A stretch of DNA of 11,562 nt, taken from the NCBI GenBank assembly GCA_027489835.1, contig JAIXZF010000292.1, positions 1-11,562 on the forward strand. Reading direction: 5' to 3'. A program made the translations under genes and the position numbers. The notes below the pieces were generated by a model that saw nothing but the letters and a program-made list of their open reading frames with translations, did no database searches and was not told the DNA's origin. Of this stretch, positions 1-7,170 are shown in pieces. The first letter of the stretch is position 1. Every line of letters begins with the position of its first letter. The DNA is from Hyphomicrobiales bacterium (lineage in GTDB: Bacteria > Pseudomonadota > Alphaproteobacteria > Rhizobiales > Beijerinckiaceae).

Positions 1-423
1 CAGGCGCACGGTGGCGAGATAGGCGTCGACGGCCTCGGAGGCGATGCGGCTGCGCGCGCCGAACAGGGCCGAGAACGGCCCTCGGTCGCCCTTGAGCGCG
101 AGGAGCACGTTGTCGGCCACGGTGTGGCTCTCGAAGACGGTGGGCTTCTGGAACTTGCGGCCGATGCCGAGGCCAGCGATGGCCGCCTCGTCGAAGCGTG
201 TGAGGTCGACCGAGCCCTTGTCGAACAGCACATCGCCCTCGTCAGGCCTCGTCTTGCCGGTGATGACGTCCATCATCGTGGTCTTGCCGGCGCCGTTCGG
301 GCCGATGATCGCGCGCATCTCGCCCGGCTCCAGCGTCAGCGAGAGCGAGCGCAGCGCCTTGAAGCCGTCGAAGGCGACGCTGACGCCGTCGAGATAGAGG
401 ATGGACTGCGTGACCGTGCTCAT
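1..423 (-). CDS. urtD: Urea ABC transporter ATP-binding protein UrtD (C-terminal part outside the window)
   Basis: This is the N-terminal 141 codons of an ABC ATPase that runs off the left edge. Starting at the ATG at 423, the protein shows a Walker A loop GPNGAGKTT at residues 41-49 and a Q-loop region GRKFQKPTVFE, a wording typical of UrtD. The LSGGQ signature, Walker B and the H-loop lie beyond the edge and cannot be checked. UrtD is one of two cytoplasmic ATPases (with UrtE) that power urea uptake through UrtB/UrtC. The start lies 13 nt after the urtC stop, so the two are surely co-transcribed. An upstream ATG at 440 is in another frame and reaches a stop after six codons. The identification rests on the motifs plus the position directly after urtC. 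Confidence 0.93.
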   Translation of the reverse strand, partial: MSTVTQSILYLDGVSVAFDGFKALRSLSLTLEPGEMRAIIGPNGAGKTTMMDVITGKTRPDEGDVLFDKGSVDLTRFDEAAIAGLGIGRKFQKPTVFESHTVADNVLLALKGDRGPFSALFGARSRIASEAVDAYLATVRL

Positions 424-436
424 GGCTTGGCGGTGC

Positions 437-1588
437 TCATGGCTTGCCTTCGGCCGCAGCCCCGGCGCGCCCGGCCGCGATGGCCTTGCGCTCGCGCAGC
501 CTGGCCTTCACGTCCTCCCACACGCCGATGATGCCCTTCGGCATGACGAGCGTGACGAGGACGAACAGCCCGCCCAGCGCGAAGAGCCAGTAGGCCGCGA
601 GCCAGCCGGTGGTGAAGATCGTCTTGAGGTAGTTGACCACCACCGCCCCCAGCGCGGCGCCCACCAGCGTGCCGCGCCCGCCGATGGCGACCCAGACCAC
701 CGCCTCGATGGAGTTGGCAGGGTGGAACTCGGACGGGTTGATGATGCCGACCTGCGGCACGTAGAGCGCGCCGGCGACGCCCGCCATCATCGCCGACACC
801 ACCCAGACCAGCAGCTTGTGATGCTCGACGCGGTAGCCGATGAAGCGCGTGCGGCTCTCGGCGTCGCGGATGGCGACGAGGACCTTGCCATAGGTCGAGG
901 CCACGATCAGCCGCGCCGCGATGAAGGTCAGCATCAGCGCGATGCAGGTGACGACGAACAGGCTGGCGCGGGTGGACTGCGCCTGCACGTTGTAGCCGAG
1001 GATGTCCTTGAAGTCAGTCAGGCCGTTATTGCCGCCGAAGCCCATGTCGTTCCGGAAAAAGGACAGCCAGAGCGCGTAGGTCATCGCCTGGGTGATGATC
1101 GAGAGATAGACGCCCGTGACGCGGCTCCTGAAAGTGAGCCAGCCGAAGACGAAGGCGAGGATGCCGGGCACGAGCACGACCATGAGCATCGCATAGGGGA
1201 AATGCTGGAAGCCCCACCAGGTGATGGGCAACTCCTTGTAATTCAGGAAGACCATGAAATCGGGCAGGATCGGGTTGCCATAGACCCCGCGGGTGCCGAT
1301 CTGCCGCATCAGGTACATGCCCATCGCATAGCCGCCGAGCGCGAAGAAGGCGCCGTGGCCGAGGCTCAGGATGCCGCAATAACCCCAGACAAGGTCAAGC
1401 GCGACGGCCAGCATGGCGTAGCAGAGGTACTTGCCGAGCAGCACGACGGTGCCGTTGCTGATGTGGAAGGCGGAGCCCGGCGGCACCAGGAGGTTGCACA
1501 CCGGCACGAGCACGGCGAGCGCGGCGAGGATGGCGAGGAAGATCAGCCCGCGCCCTTCCATGAGCTTGACGAGGCGCATGGTGATCAT
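437..1588 (-). CDS. urtC: Urea ABC transporter permease UrtC
   Basis: A 383-residue inner-membrane permease of the LivM/branched-chain amino acid type, which pairs with UrtB to form the urea channel. Multiple hydrophobic segments are visible (about 16-35, 48-68, 77-95, 132-152, 208-229, 258-278, 295-320 and near 330-350). The UrtC-type motif GYCGILSLGHGAFFALGGY lies at 69-87, the cytoplasmic ATPase-coupling loop AIRDAESRTRFIGY at 239-252, and GGRGTLVGAALGAVVVNY at 303-320. Length is normal for the family. The ATG at 1588 is preferred because GGAG lies 8 nt upstream; the in-frame ATG at 1579 has no Shine-Dalgarno. The stop is 13 nt before the urtD start. Upstream, a 157-nt gap holding a palindromic repeat separates it from urtB, so translation starts independently here. 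Confidence 0.96.
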   Translation of the reverse strand: MITMRLVKLMEGRGLIFLAILAALAVLVPVCNLLVPPGSAFHISNGTVVLLGKYLCYAMLAVALDLVWGYCGILSLGHGAFFALGGYAMGMYLMRQIGTRGVYGNPILPDFMVFLNYKELPITWWGFQHFPYAMLMVVLVPGILAFVFGWLTFRSRVTGVYLSIITQAMTYALWLSFFRNDMGFGGNNGLTDFKDILGYNVQAQSTRASLFVVTCIALMLTFIAARLIVASTYGKVLVAIRDAESRTRFIGYRVEHHKLLVWVVSAMMAGVAGALYVPQVGIINPSEFHPANSIEAVVWVAIGGRGTLVGAALGAVVVNYLKTIFTTGWLAAYWLFALGGLFVLVTLVMPKGIIGVWEDVKARLRERKAIAAGRAGAAAEGKP

Positions 1589-1625
1589 GGGCGCCGCTCC
1601 ACGAGAATGGCGCCGTGCGCGCCAG

Positions 1626-1724
1626 CATCCTTCGACAGGCTCGGGATGAGGGCTTTCCTTGAACGGCCGGTGCAGTGGGAGCTCATGATTTCACACGCCC
1701 TCATCCTGAGCTTGTCGAAGGATG
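1626..1724. repeat. Palindromic repeat element between urtB and urtC
   Basis: Two 28-nt arms face each other: 1626-1653 (begins CATCCTTCGACAGGCTCGGG) and 1697-1724 (begins GCCCTCATCCTGAGCTTGTC). Arm 1 matches the reverse complement of arm 2 at 26 of 28 positions, with a 43-nt spacer. The arm core resembles a short interspersed palindrome found in many copies in alphaproteobacterial genomes, where stray translations often contain FDKLRMR or LSLSKDE; both word types can be read here. It fills most of the 157-nt gap inside an otherwise compact operon, so it is probably an insertion. The transcript could form a long hairpin affecting urtC expression or mRNA stability. No transposase is present. 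The multi-copy status is recalled knowledge and was not tested. Confidence 0.85.
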
Positions 1725-1745
1725 AGCGGAGGACGGGCGCAATGC

Positions 1746-3344
1746 TCATTGCTCCACCGCCCGGCCCTTGAGCGCGAACAGGCCGCGCGGGCGCTTCTGG
1801 ATGAAGAGGATCAGCAGCACGAGGATCAGGATCTTGCCGAGGACCGCGCCGGCGAAGGGCTCGAGGATCTTGTTGGCGATGCCGAGGGTGAAGGCGGCGA
1901 CGAGCGTGCCCCAGAGGTTGCCGACGCCGCCGAAGACCACGACCATGAAGCTGTCGATGATGTAGCCCTGGCCGAGATTGGGGCTGACATTGTCGATTTG
2001 GCTGAGCGCGACGCCCGCGATGCCGGCGATGCCGGAGCCGAGGCCGAAGGTCATGGCGTCGACGAAGCGGGTGCGGATGCCCATGGCGCTGGCCATGCGG
2101 CGGTTCTGGGTGACGGCGCGCATCTGCAGGCCGAGCGGCGTCGCCTTCAGGATGAGCAGGAGCGCCGCGAACACCACGAGCGTGAAGACCACGATCCAGA
2201 GCCGGCCATAGGTGATCTGCAATCCGAGGAATTCGAACGAGCCGGCCATCCAGGACGGCGCGCTCACCTCGCGGTTTGTGGGGCCGAACCATGTGCGGAT
2301 GGCCTGCTGCAGGACGAGGCTGATGCCGAAGGTTGCGAGCAGCGTCTCCAGCGGGCGGCCATAGAGGAAGCGGATCACGCCGCGCTCGATGGCGATGCCG
2401 ACGAGGCCGGAGGTCAGGAAGGCGAGAGGGATGGAGATGGGCAGCGACCAGTCCAGCAGGTGCGGCGCGTGGCTGCGGAACAGCTCCTGCACCACGAAGG
2501 TGACGTAGGCGCCGATCATGACCATCTCGCCATGGGCCATGTTGATGACGCCCATGACGCCGAAGGTGATGGCGAGGCCGATGGCGGCCAGCAGCAGCAC
2601 CGAGCCGAGCGAGACGCCGAACCAGACGGTCTGCACCCAGGCGCGGATGCGCTGGGCCTGCTCGATGGCGGTGATGCCCTGGTCGATGACGGCCTTGAGC
2701 CCCCCCGTGCTCTGCGCCGAGAATTGGCGCAGGATCGCGACTGCGTCATTGTCGCCGGCTTCCGCGATGCGCTGCGCGGCGGCGATGCGGTCGGCCTCGG
2801 GGGCCGTCGTGGTGGACAGGATGATGGCGGCGCGGGCTTCCTCCAGCACGCGGCGCACATTGCGGACCGTCTCCTTCGCCAGGGCCTGCTCGACCGCCGG
2901 CAGCGCCGTGGCGTCACGCGACTTGAACACCGCTTCCGCGGCCCTGAAGCGCTGCGCGGGATCGGGCGAGAGCAGCGTCATCGACCCGAGCGCGGCCTGC
3001 ACGAGGTTGCGCAGGCGGTTGTTGAGCCGGACCATACCGGCTTCCGCCGGGACCGTTGCGGGGCTGCCGGTCGCGGCGTTGAAGCCCTGCCCGGCCTTGT
3101 CGCGGAAGAACACGCCCGGCGCGCCGGCGAACAGGCGGCGGTCCAGCAGCGCCTCGAGGATGGCGACGCCCTGGGGCGAGCCGGACGCGGCCACGCCGGC
3201 GATGCCGGCCTCGGTGTCGGAAAAGGAATCGGCCTTGAACCGCTCGACCGCAGCGTCGAGCCCCTGCGCGCCCGCGCTGGCGAGCGCGAGGAACGACAGG
3301 GCGCAGGCAAGCAGGAGCGCGCGCAGGGCTGGAAGGAAGGACAT
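1746..3344 (-). CDS. urtB: Urea ABC transporter permease UrtB, with N-terminal periplasmic domain
   Basis: A 532-residue permease of the LivH type. Residues 1-26 form a signal peptide or anchor (hydrophobic 5-22, then ASAGA). About 27-235 is a soluble helical region with HEAT-like repeats, for example around 107-175. The membrane part starts near 238 and contains GVMGVINMAHGEMVMIGAY (262-280), ERGVIRFLYGRPLETLLATFG (320-340) and the ATPase-coupling loop LGLQMRAVTQNRRMASAMGI (404-423). The long N-terminal domain is normal for proteobacterial UrtB and distinguishes it from the roughly 290-residue LivH. It forms the transmembrane path with UrtC. The start at 3344 is the only one preceding the signal peptide; its Shine-Dalgarno is weak (GAGG about 11 nt upstream). 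It follows urtA after 174 nt containing two stem-loops. Confidence 0.95.
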   Translation of the reverse strand: MSFLPALRALLLACALSFLALASAGAQGLDAAVERFKADSFSDTEAGIAGVAASGSPQGVAILEALLDRRLFAGAPGVFFRDKAGQGFNAATGSPATVPAEAGMVRLNNRLRNLVQAALGSMTLLSPDPAQRFRAAEAVFKSRDATALPAVEQALAKETVRNVRRVLEEARAAIILSTTTAPEADRIAAAQRIAEAGDNDAVAILRQFSAQSTGGLKAVIDQGITAIEQAQRIRAWVQTVWFGVSLGSVLLLAAIGLAITFGVMGVINMAHGEMVMIGAYVTFVVQELFRSHAPHLLDWSLPISIPLAFLTSGLVGIAIERGVIRFLYGRPLETLLATFGISLVLQQAIRTWFGPTNREVSAPSWMAGSFEFLGLQITYGRLWIVVFTLVVFAALLLILKATPLGLQMRAVTQNRRMASAMGIRTRFVDAMTFGLGSGIAGIAGVALSQIDNVSPNLGQGYIIDSFMVVVFGGVGNLWGTLVAAFTLGIANKILEPFAGAVLGKILILVLLILFIQKRPRGLFALKGRAVEQ

Positions 3345-3416
3345 CAGGCGATCGGCCTCGTCAGGTCATGCCGGCTTGAGCGCTACGGCGGACAGGCGGC
3401 CCGGCTCGCGCGCGAA

Positions 3417-3439
3417 GCTCCCGGCTGCGCGCCGGGAGC
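3417..3439 (-). terminator. Stem-loop in the urtA-urtB gap (attenuator or mRNA-stabilising hairpin)
   Basis: A perfect 9-bp GC-rich stem GCTCCCGGC / GCCGGGAGC with a 5-nt loop lies about 80 nt past the urtA stop. In the urt sense it is followed by TTCGCG, not a T-run, so a full intrinsic terminator is unlikely. Such hairpins after a binding-protein gene commonly protect the upstream mRNA or cause partial termination, giving more binding protein than permease. That role is inferred; the stem itself is seen directly. Confidence 0.55.
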
Positions 3440-3470
3440 CTTTGTCGGTGCTGGCCGTGCCGGCCTCAGG

Positions 3471-3491
3471 CCATGACCGGGAGGGTCATGG
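3471..3491 (-). terminator. Second stem-loop directly after urtA
   Basis: A perfect 8-bp stem CCATGACC / GGTCATGG with a 5-nt loop lies 27 nt beyond the urtA stop. No T-run follows. Together with the stem at 3417-3439 it forms a two-hairpin 3' end for a urtA-only transcript. Its function as attenuator or RNase block is inferred. Confidence 0.5.
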
Positions 3492-3518
3492 CGAGGGCGC
3501 GGGGCGGCCGGCTGCGGA

Positions 3519-4808
3519 TCAGCCGCACTTCTTCAGGACGGTGTTGTAATTGCCGCACTTGAGGGTGACCCAGTCGGCCTCGAGGTCCTTCGAGCCCGGC
3601 AGGTGGTCGGTCCAGGCGTCGCCGGCGACGAGGCCCTTGGTCTGCCACACCACGTCGAACTGGCCGTCGGCGCGGACTTCGCCGATCAGGACCGGCTTGG
3701 TGATGTGGTGGTTCGGCAGCATGGTCGAGACGCCGCCCGTCAGGTTCGGAGCGGTGATGCCCGGCAGCGCGTCGATGACCTTGTCGATGTCGACCGTGCC
3801 GACCTTCTCGACCGCCTTCACCCACATGTTGAAGCCGATGACATGGGCTTCCATCGGGTCGTTGGTGACGGCCTTGTCGGACTTCTTGTAGGCCTTCCAG
3901 GCCTTGATGAAGGCCTCATTGGCAGGATCCTTGACGGACTGGAAGTAGTTCCAGGCCGCGAGGTGGCCGAGCAGCGGCTTGGTGTCGATGCCGGCGAGCT
4001 CTTCCTCGCCCACCGAGAAGGCCACGACCGGAATGTCGGTCGCCTTGATGCCCTGGTTGCCGAGCTCCTTGTAGAACGGCACGTTGGCGTCGCCGTTGAT
4101 GGTGGAGACCACGGCCGTCTTCTTGCCGGCCGAGCCGAACTTCTTGATGTCCGACACGATCGTCTGCCAGTCGGAATGACCGAACGGCGTATAGTTGATC
4201 ATGATGTCGGCGGGCGCGACGCCCTTCGAGATCAGATAGGCCTCGAGGATCTTGTTGGTGGTGCGCGGATAGACGTAGTCGGTGCCGGCCAGCACCCAGC
4301 GCTTGGCCTCGCCGCCATCCTTCGACATCAGATAGTCGACAGCCGGGATCGCCTGCTGGTTCGGGGCAGCGCCGGTGTAGAACACGTTGCGCTCGCTCTC
4401 CTCGCCCTCATACTGGACGGGGTAGAACAGGATGTTGTTGAGCTCCTTGAACACCGGCAGCACCGACTTGCGGCTGACCGAAGTCCAGCAGCCGAACACC
4501 GAGGAGACCTTCTCCTTCGAGATCAGCTCGCGCGCCTTCTCGGCGAAGAGCGGCCAGTTGGAGGCCGGGTCGACGACGACCGCCTCGAGCTTGCGGCCGA
4601 GCAGGCCGCCCTTGGCGTTCTGCTGCTCGATGAGCATCAGCATCACGTCCTTGAGCGTGGTCTCGGAGATCGCCATGGTGCCCGAGAGCGAGTGGAGGAT
4701 GCCGACCTTGATCGGCGCAGCCTGCGCAAAGGCCGGGCGATAGCCGGACGCCAGAACCGTGGCGCCGCCCAGCGCGGCTCCGAGGACTCCACGACGCGTG
4801 AAACTCAT
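3519..4808 (-). CDS. urtA: Urea ABC transporter substrate-binding protein UrtA
   Basis: A 429-residue periplasmic binding protein that captures urea for UrtBCDE. The N-terminus carries a twin-arginine-like signal (TRRGVLGAA, R5-R6, hydrophobic to about 21) with likely cleavage after AFA at 26-28. The mature part begins with the family-typical IKVGILHSLSGTMAISE, followed by VVVDPASNWPLFAEKARELI and FGCWTSVSRKSVLPVFKE, all characteristic of UrtA rather than of amino-acid binders. The length is typical. The ATG at 4808 has GGAG 7 nt upstream. It is first in the operon; a sigma-54 promoter at 4863-4878 leaves a leader of about 44 nt. Two cysteines near the C-terminus (LKCGNYNTVLKKCG) may form a disulfide. 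Tat rather than Sec export is inferred from the RR pair only. Confidence 0.97.
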   Translation of the reverse strand: MSFTRRGVLGAALGGATVLASGYRPAFAQAAPIKVGILHSLSGTMAISETTLKDVMLMLIEQQNAKGGLLGRKLEAVVVDPASNWPLFAEKARELISKEKVSSVFGCWTSVSRKSVLPVFKELNNILFYPVQYEGEESERNVFYTGAAPNQQAIPAVDYLMSKDGGEAKRWVLAGTDYVYPRTTNKILEAYLISKGVAPADIMINYTPFGHSDWQTIVSDIKKFGSAGKKTAVVSTINGDANVPFYKELGNQGIKATDIPVVAFSVGEEELAGIDTKPLLGHLAAWNYFQSVKDPANEAFIKAWKAYKKSDKAVTNDPMEAHVIGFNMWVKAVEKVGTVDIDKVIDALPGITAPNLTGGVSTMLPNHHITKPVLIGEVRADGQFDVVWQTKGLVAGDAWTDHLPGSKDLEADWVTLKCGNYNTVLKKCG

Positions 4809-4862
4809 TTGCCTTCTCCATGTTGCCTGGCCCGTCTCGAAGCGCGGGCATGGCGCACATCT

Positions 4863-4878
4863 GGCAATTCACGTGCCG
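4863..4878 (-). promoter_or_regulatory. Sigma-54 (RpoN) -24/-12 promoter of the urt operon
   Basis: The minus strand reads CGGCACG-TGAA-TTGCC, close to the consensus TGGCACG-N4-TTGCW. The invariant GG (4877-4876) and GC (4865-4864) are separated by exactly 10 nt, as RpoN requires. Transcription would start near 4852, about 44 nt before the urtA ATG. Sigma-54 control by NtrC is established for urea and other nitrogen-scavenging operons in proteobacteria. No clear NtrC dyad was found in the upstream 180 nt, so the activator is inferred. Confidence 0.8.
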
Positions 4879-4932
4879 AAGCTGTCTCTCCGGTAGTCTT
4901 ACGTGTTTAACCCGAGCTTAAGCATGCCCGGA

Positions 4933-4968
4933 CGCGCCGGAAGGCGGCTTCCTGCCGGAAACGGCGCG
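4933..4968 (-). terminator. Possible hairpin terminator of the fixK operon
   Basis: Outer arms CGCGCCG / CGGCGCG (7 bp) enclose a shorter inner stem (GGAAG / CTTCC around a 4-nt loop, sharing one base with the outer arm). It lies downstream of the 166-aa gene and upstream of the urtA promoter, where transcription from fixK should end. No T-run follows in the minus-strand sense, so termination would be weak or Rho-assisted. The rest of the 248-nt gap (4809-5056) holds the urtA promoter and leader and a short codon-biased stretch ending at 4987. Confidence 0.3.
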
Positions 4969-5056
4969 AGCTGGCGCTCAGCCTGCCTACTTCTTCATCA
5001 CGTGCTGGCCGATGTTCGTGCAGCCGCCCAGCAAGCGGGCTCCGGCCAAAAGCCCT

Positions 5057-5557
5057 TCAGCTGACGAAGCTGTAGGCCTGCACCATGGACGGGTTGTGGT
5101 TGAGCTGGATGCGCGAGGCGCGGACCTGCTCGCTGGCCGAGGTGGCGCTGACCAGCAGAACGAGAGCGCCGCCGCGGATGCTGTCGAGGATGGCCTTGGA
5201 CTGGGCCTTGGTCATCCAGGGGGCCAGCGGCAGCTCGGGCGAGGCGCTGTCATGCCAGATGAGGTCGAACAGGCCGGGAGCCGAGACCTCCACCGGCTGG
5301 CCGGCGATGCGCCTGCGGCCCGGCTTGTCGCCTGCCGCTCCGGGCTCTGCCCCGGAGGCTTTCCGCGCCAGCGAGGCATTGCCTTCGCGGCCGATCAGGC
5401 AGACCTGGCCGCCATCGAGCCCGCCGCGCCGAAGGTCGCAGGATGCCGAGGCGGCGAGCTCCGGTTCGGGGAACGCGCCGATGACGATGCGGAAGAGCTG
5501 CTTGGACTCGTCCATGGCCTGCTGCCCCGAGAGCCGAAGGGAATGCGGTTCACTCAT
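5057..5557 (-). CDS. Hypothetical protein translationally coupled to fixK (general-stress-protein-17M-like alpha/beta fold suspected)
   Basis: A 166-residue soluble protein not firmly recognised. The start ATG at 5557 overlaps the end of fixK by 8 nt (ATGAGTGA); a longer in-frame reading from 5635 would lie inside fixK and is rejected. The predicted pattern is a strand (LFRIVIGAF, 21-29), a helix (EPELAASASCDLRRGG, 31-46), a strand (QVCLIGRE, 51-58), a basic Pro/Gly-rich linker (about 60-92), a helix (115-128), a strand (ALVLLVSAT, 131-139), a helix (142-155) and a strand (VQAYSF, 159-164). A beta-alpha-beta unit, a linker and a glycine pair before a hydrophobic strand resemble the YflT/GSP17M stress-protein fold; this is by eye only. 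No membrane segment, signal peptide or DNA-binding motif is seen. Coupling to fixK suggests a role in, or dosage with, the microaerobic response. Confidence 0.75.
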   Translation of the reverse strand: MSEPHSLRLSGQQAMDESKQLFRIVIGAFPEPELAASASCDLRRGGLDGGQVCLIGREGNASLARKASGAEPGAAGDKPGRRRIAGQPVEVSAPGLFDLIWHDSASPELPLAPWMTKAQSKAILDSIRGGALVLLVSATSASEQVRASRIQLNHNPSMVQAYSFVS

Positions 5558-6263
5558 CCTCGCTCTCGCCGGCGGCGAGAGAGCGCAGCTTCGGAAGATC
5601 GCGGAAAACCACGACGTTGTGTTGATCCATCGCAATCAGGCCGGCATCGCGGAAGCGCGTGAAGGTGCGGCTCACGGTCTCGATGGTGAGGCCGAGGAAG
5701 TCGGCGATGTCGAGCCGCTTCATCGGCAGGAGGACGCTGAGCGCGCTCAGCCCGTTGGCTTCGTTGCGGCGCGACAGGGCCACCAGGAAGCTCGCCAGGC
5801 GCTCGCTTGCCGAGAGCTTGGAGATCACGACCACATGCTGGTAGGCGGCCGAGAGCGCGTTCGCGACCTGGATCGAGGCCTGGCGGCCGAACTCCGGGTC
5901 TTCCTGCACGGCGCGCTTGAAGGCGCCGGCGGGGATCGCCTCGAGGCGGGTCAGCTGGACGGTGTGCGCGTCGCACGGATGGGTGTCGGCGCCCATGCCG
6001 ATGATGTCGCCGGGATAGGCGAAGTCGAGGACGATCCGCCGTCCGTTGGCCAATGTGCGGGACAGGCATACCGCGCCGGTGCGCACGACGAAGATGTGGG
6101 AGCGCGCGTCGCCCTCGCACCAGATCGTCTCGTTGGCGGGGATCTTGCGGGACGTGGCCGCCTGCATCCTCTTGGCCAGCAGCATCGGGGCGATGGAGAC
6201 CGCCCCGCCGGGCAGTTCGACCAGGCCGGCGTCTGAGAAGCGGTGGGCTGCGACATTCATCAT
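5550..6263 (-). CDS. fixK: FixK-like Crp/Fnr family transcriptional regulator
   Basis: A 237-residue activator of microaerobic genes. It has a cyclic-nucleotide-like beta-roll (about 25-120), a long dimerisation helix (about 123-160) and a C-terminal helix-turn-helix. The recognition helix reads IETVSRTFTRF (194-204) with E195, S198 and R199 in the FNR-type E-x-x-S-R arrangement that reads TTGAT half-sites. Only three cysteines (C49, C66, C97) are present and none forms the N-terminal cluster of FNR/FnrN, so it is not expected to bind an iron-sulfur centre, as in FixK proteins. The ATG at 6263 has GAGGA about 8 nt upstream. A K-box lies about 100 nt upstream on the same strand, and a matching FixK box precedes ccoN. 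A coupled small gene overlaps its 3' end. Confidence 0.88.
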   Translation of the reverse strand: MMNVAAHRFSDAGLVELPGGAVSIAPMLLAKRMQAATSRKIPANETIWCEGDARSHIFVVRTGAVCLSRTLANGRRIVLDFAYPGDIIGMGADTHPCDAHTVQLTRLEAIPAGAFKRAVQEDPEFGRQASIQVANALSAAYQHVVVISKLSASERLASFLVALSRRNEANGLSALSVLLPMKRLDIADFLGLTIETVSRTFTRFRDAGLIAMDQHNVVVFRDLPKLRSLAAGESEDE

Positions 6264-6363
6264 GGGGCAGGTCCTCGTCGAGCGGTGCGTCGGGTTGACG
6301 AGGTGGAGTTAAACAGTTCAAACCCTTTCAGGTGCGACGGCCGGGCGACATCGCGTGCCATCG

Positions 6364-6379
6364 TGTAACGGTTTGTGAC
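6364..6379 (-). promoter_or_regulatory. K-box: candidate FxkR binding site for fixK
   Basis: On the fixK-sense strand the bases read GTCACA-AACC-GTTACA, a direct hexamer repeat with 10-bp periodicity. As I recall, the K-box of FxkR-activated fixK promoters in Rhizobium is GTTACA-N4-GTTACA, so 11 of 12 defined positions match. It sits about 100 nt before the fixK start and 41 nt before the divergent response regulator gene, so it could also act in autoregulation. The repeat is seen directly; its use by this regulator is inferred. Confidence 0.72.
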
Positions 6380-6420
6380 AACGCGCCGGGGACGGGCTCG
6401 GATCGGAATGTTCGACTGAC

Positions 6421-7164
<744 letters not shown>

Positions 7165-7170
7165 GCGGCA

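Noticed and set aside
401..1771. 456-aa plus-strand open frame opposite urtC
   Set aside because: Same type of antisense shadow, running through the urtC coding region and the intergenic repeat.
1722..3476. 584-aa plus-strand open frame opposite urtB
   Set aside because: Low-complexity Asp/Glu/His/Arg-rich shadow of urtB typical of GC-rich DNA; the opposite strand encodes a complete recognisable permease.
5001..5035. Possible NtrC dyad upstream of the urtA promoter (GCAC words)
   Set aside because: The GCAC words are in direct, not inverted, orientation and no flanking symmetry is present.
5558..5635. Longer start of the 166-aa gene at 5635
   Set aside because: It lies wholly inside fixK in another frame, and the ATG at 5557 gives the usual short stop-start overlap.
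6308..6321. TTGAA-CTGT-TTAAC as a possible FixK box before fixK (autoregulation)
   Set aside because: Only the first half-site resembles the consensus; the second matches at two of five positions.
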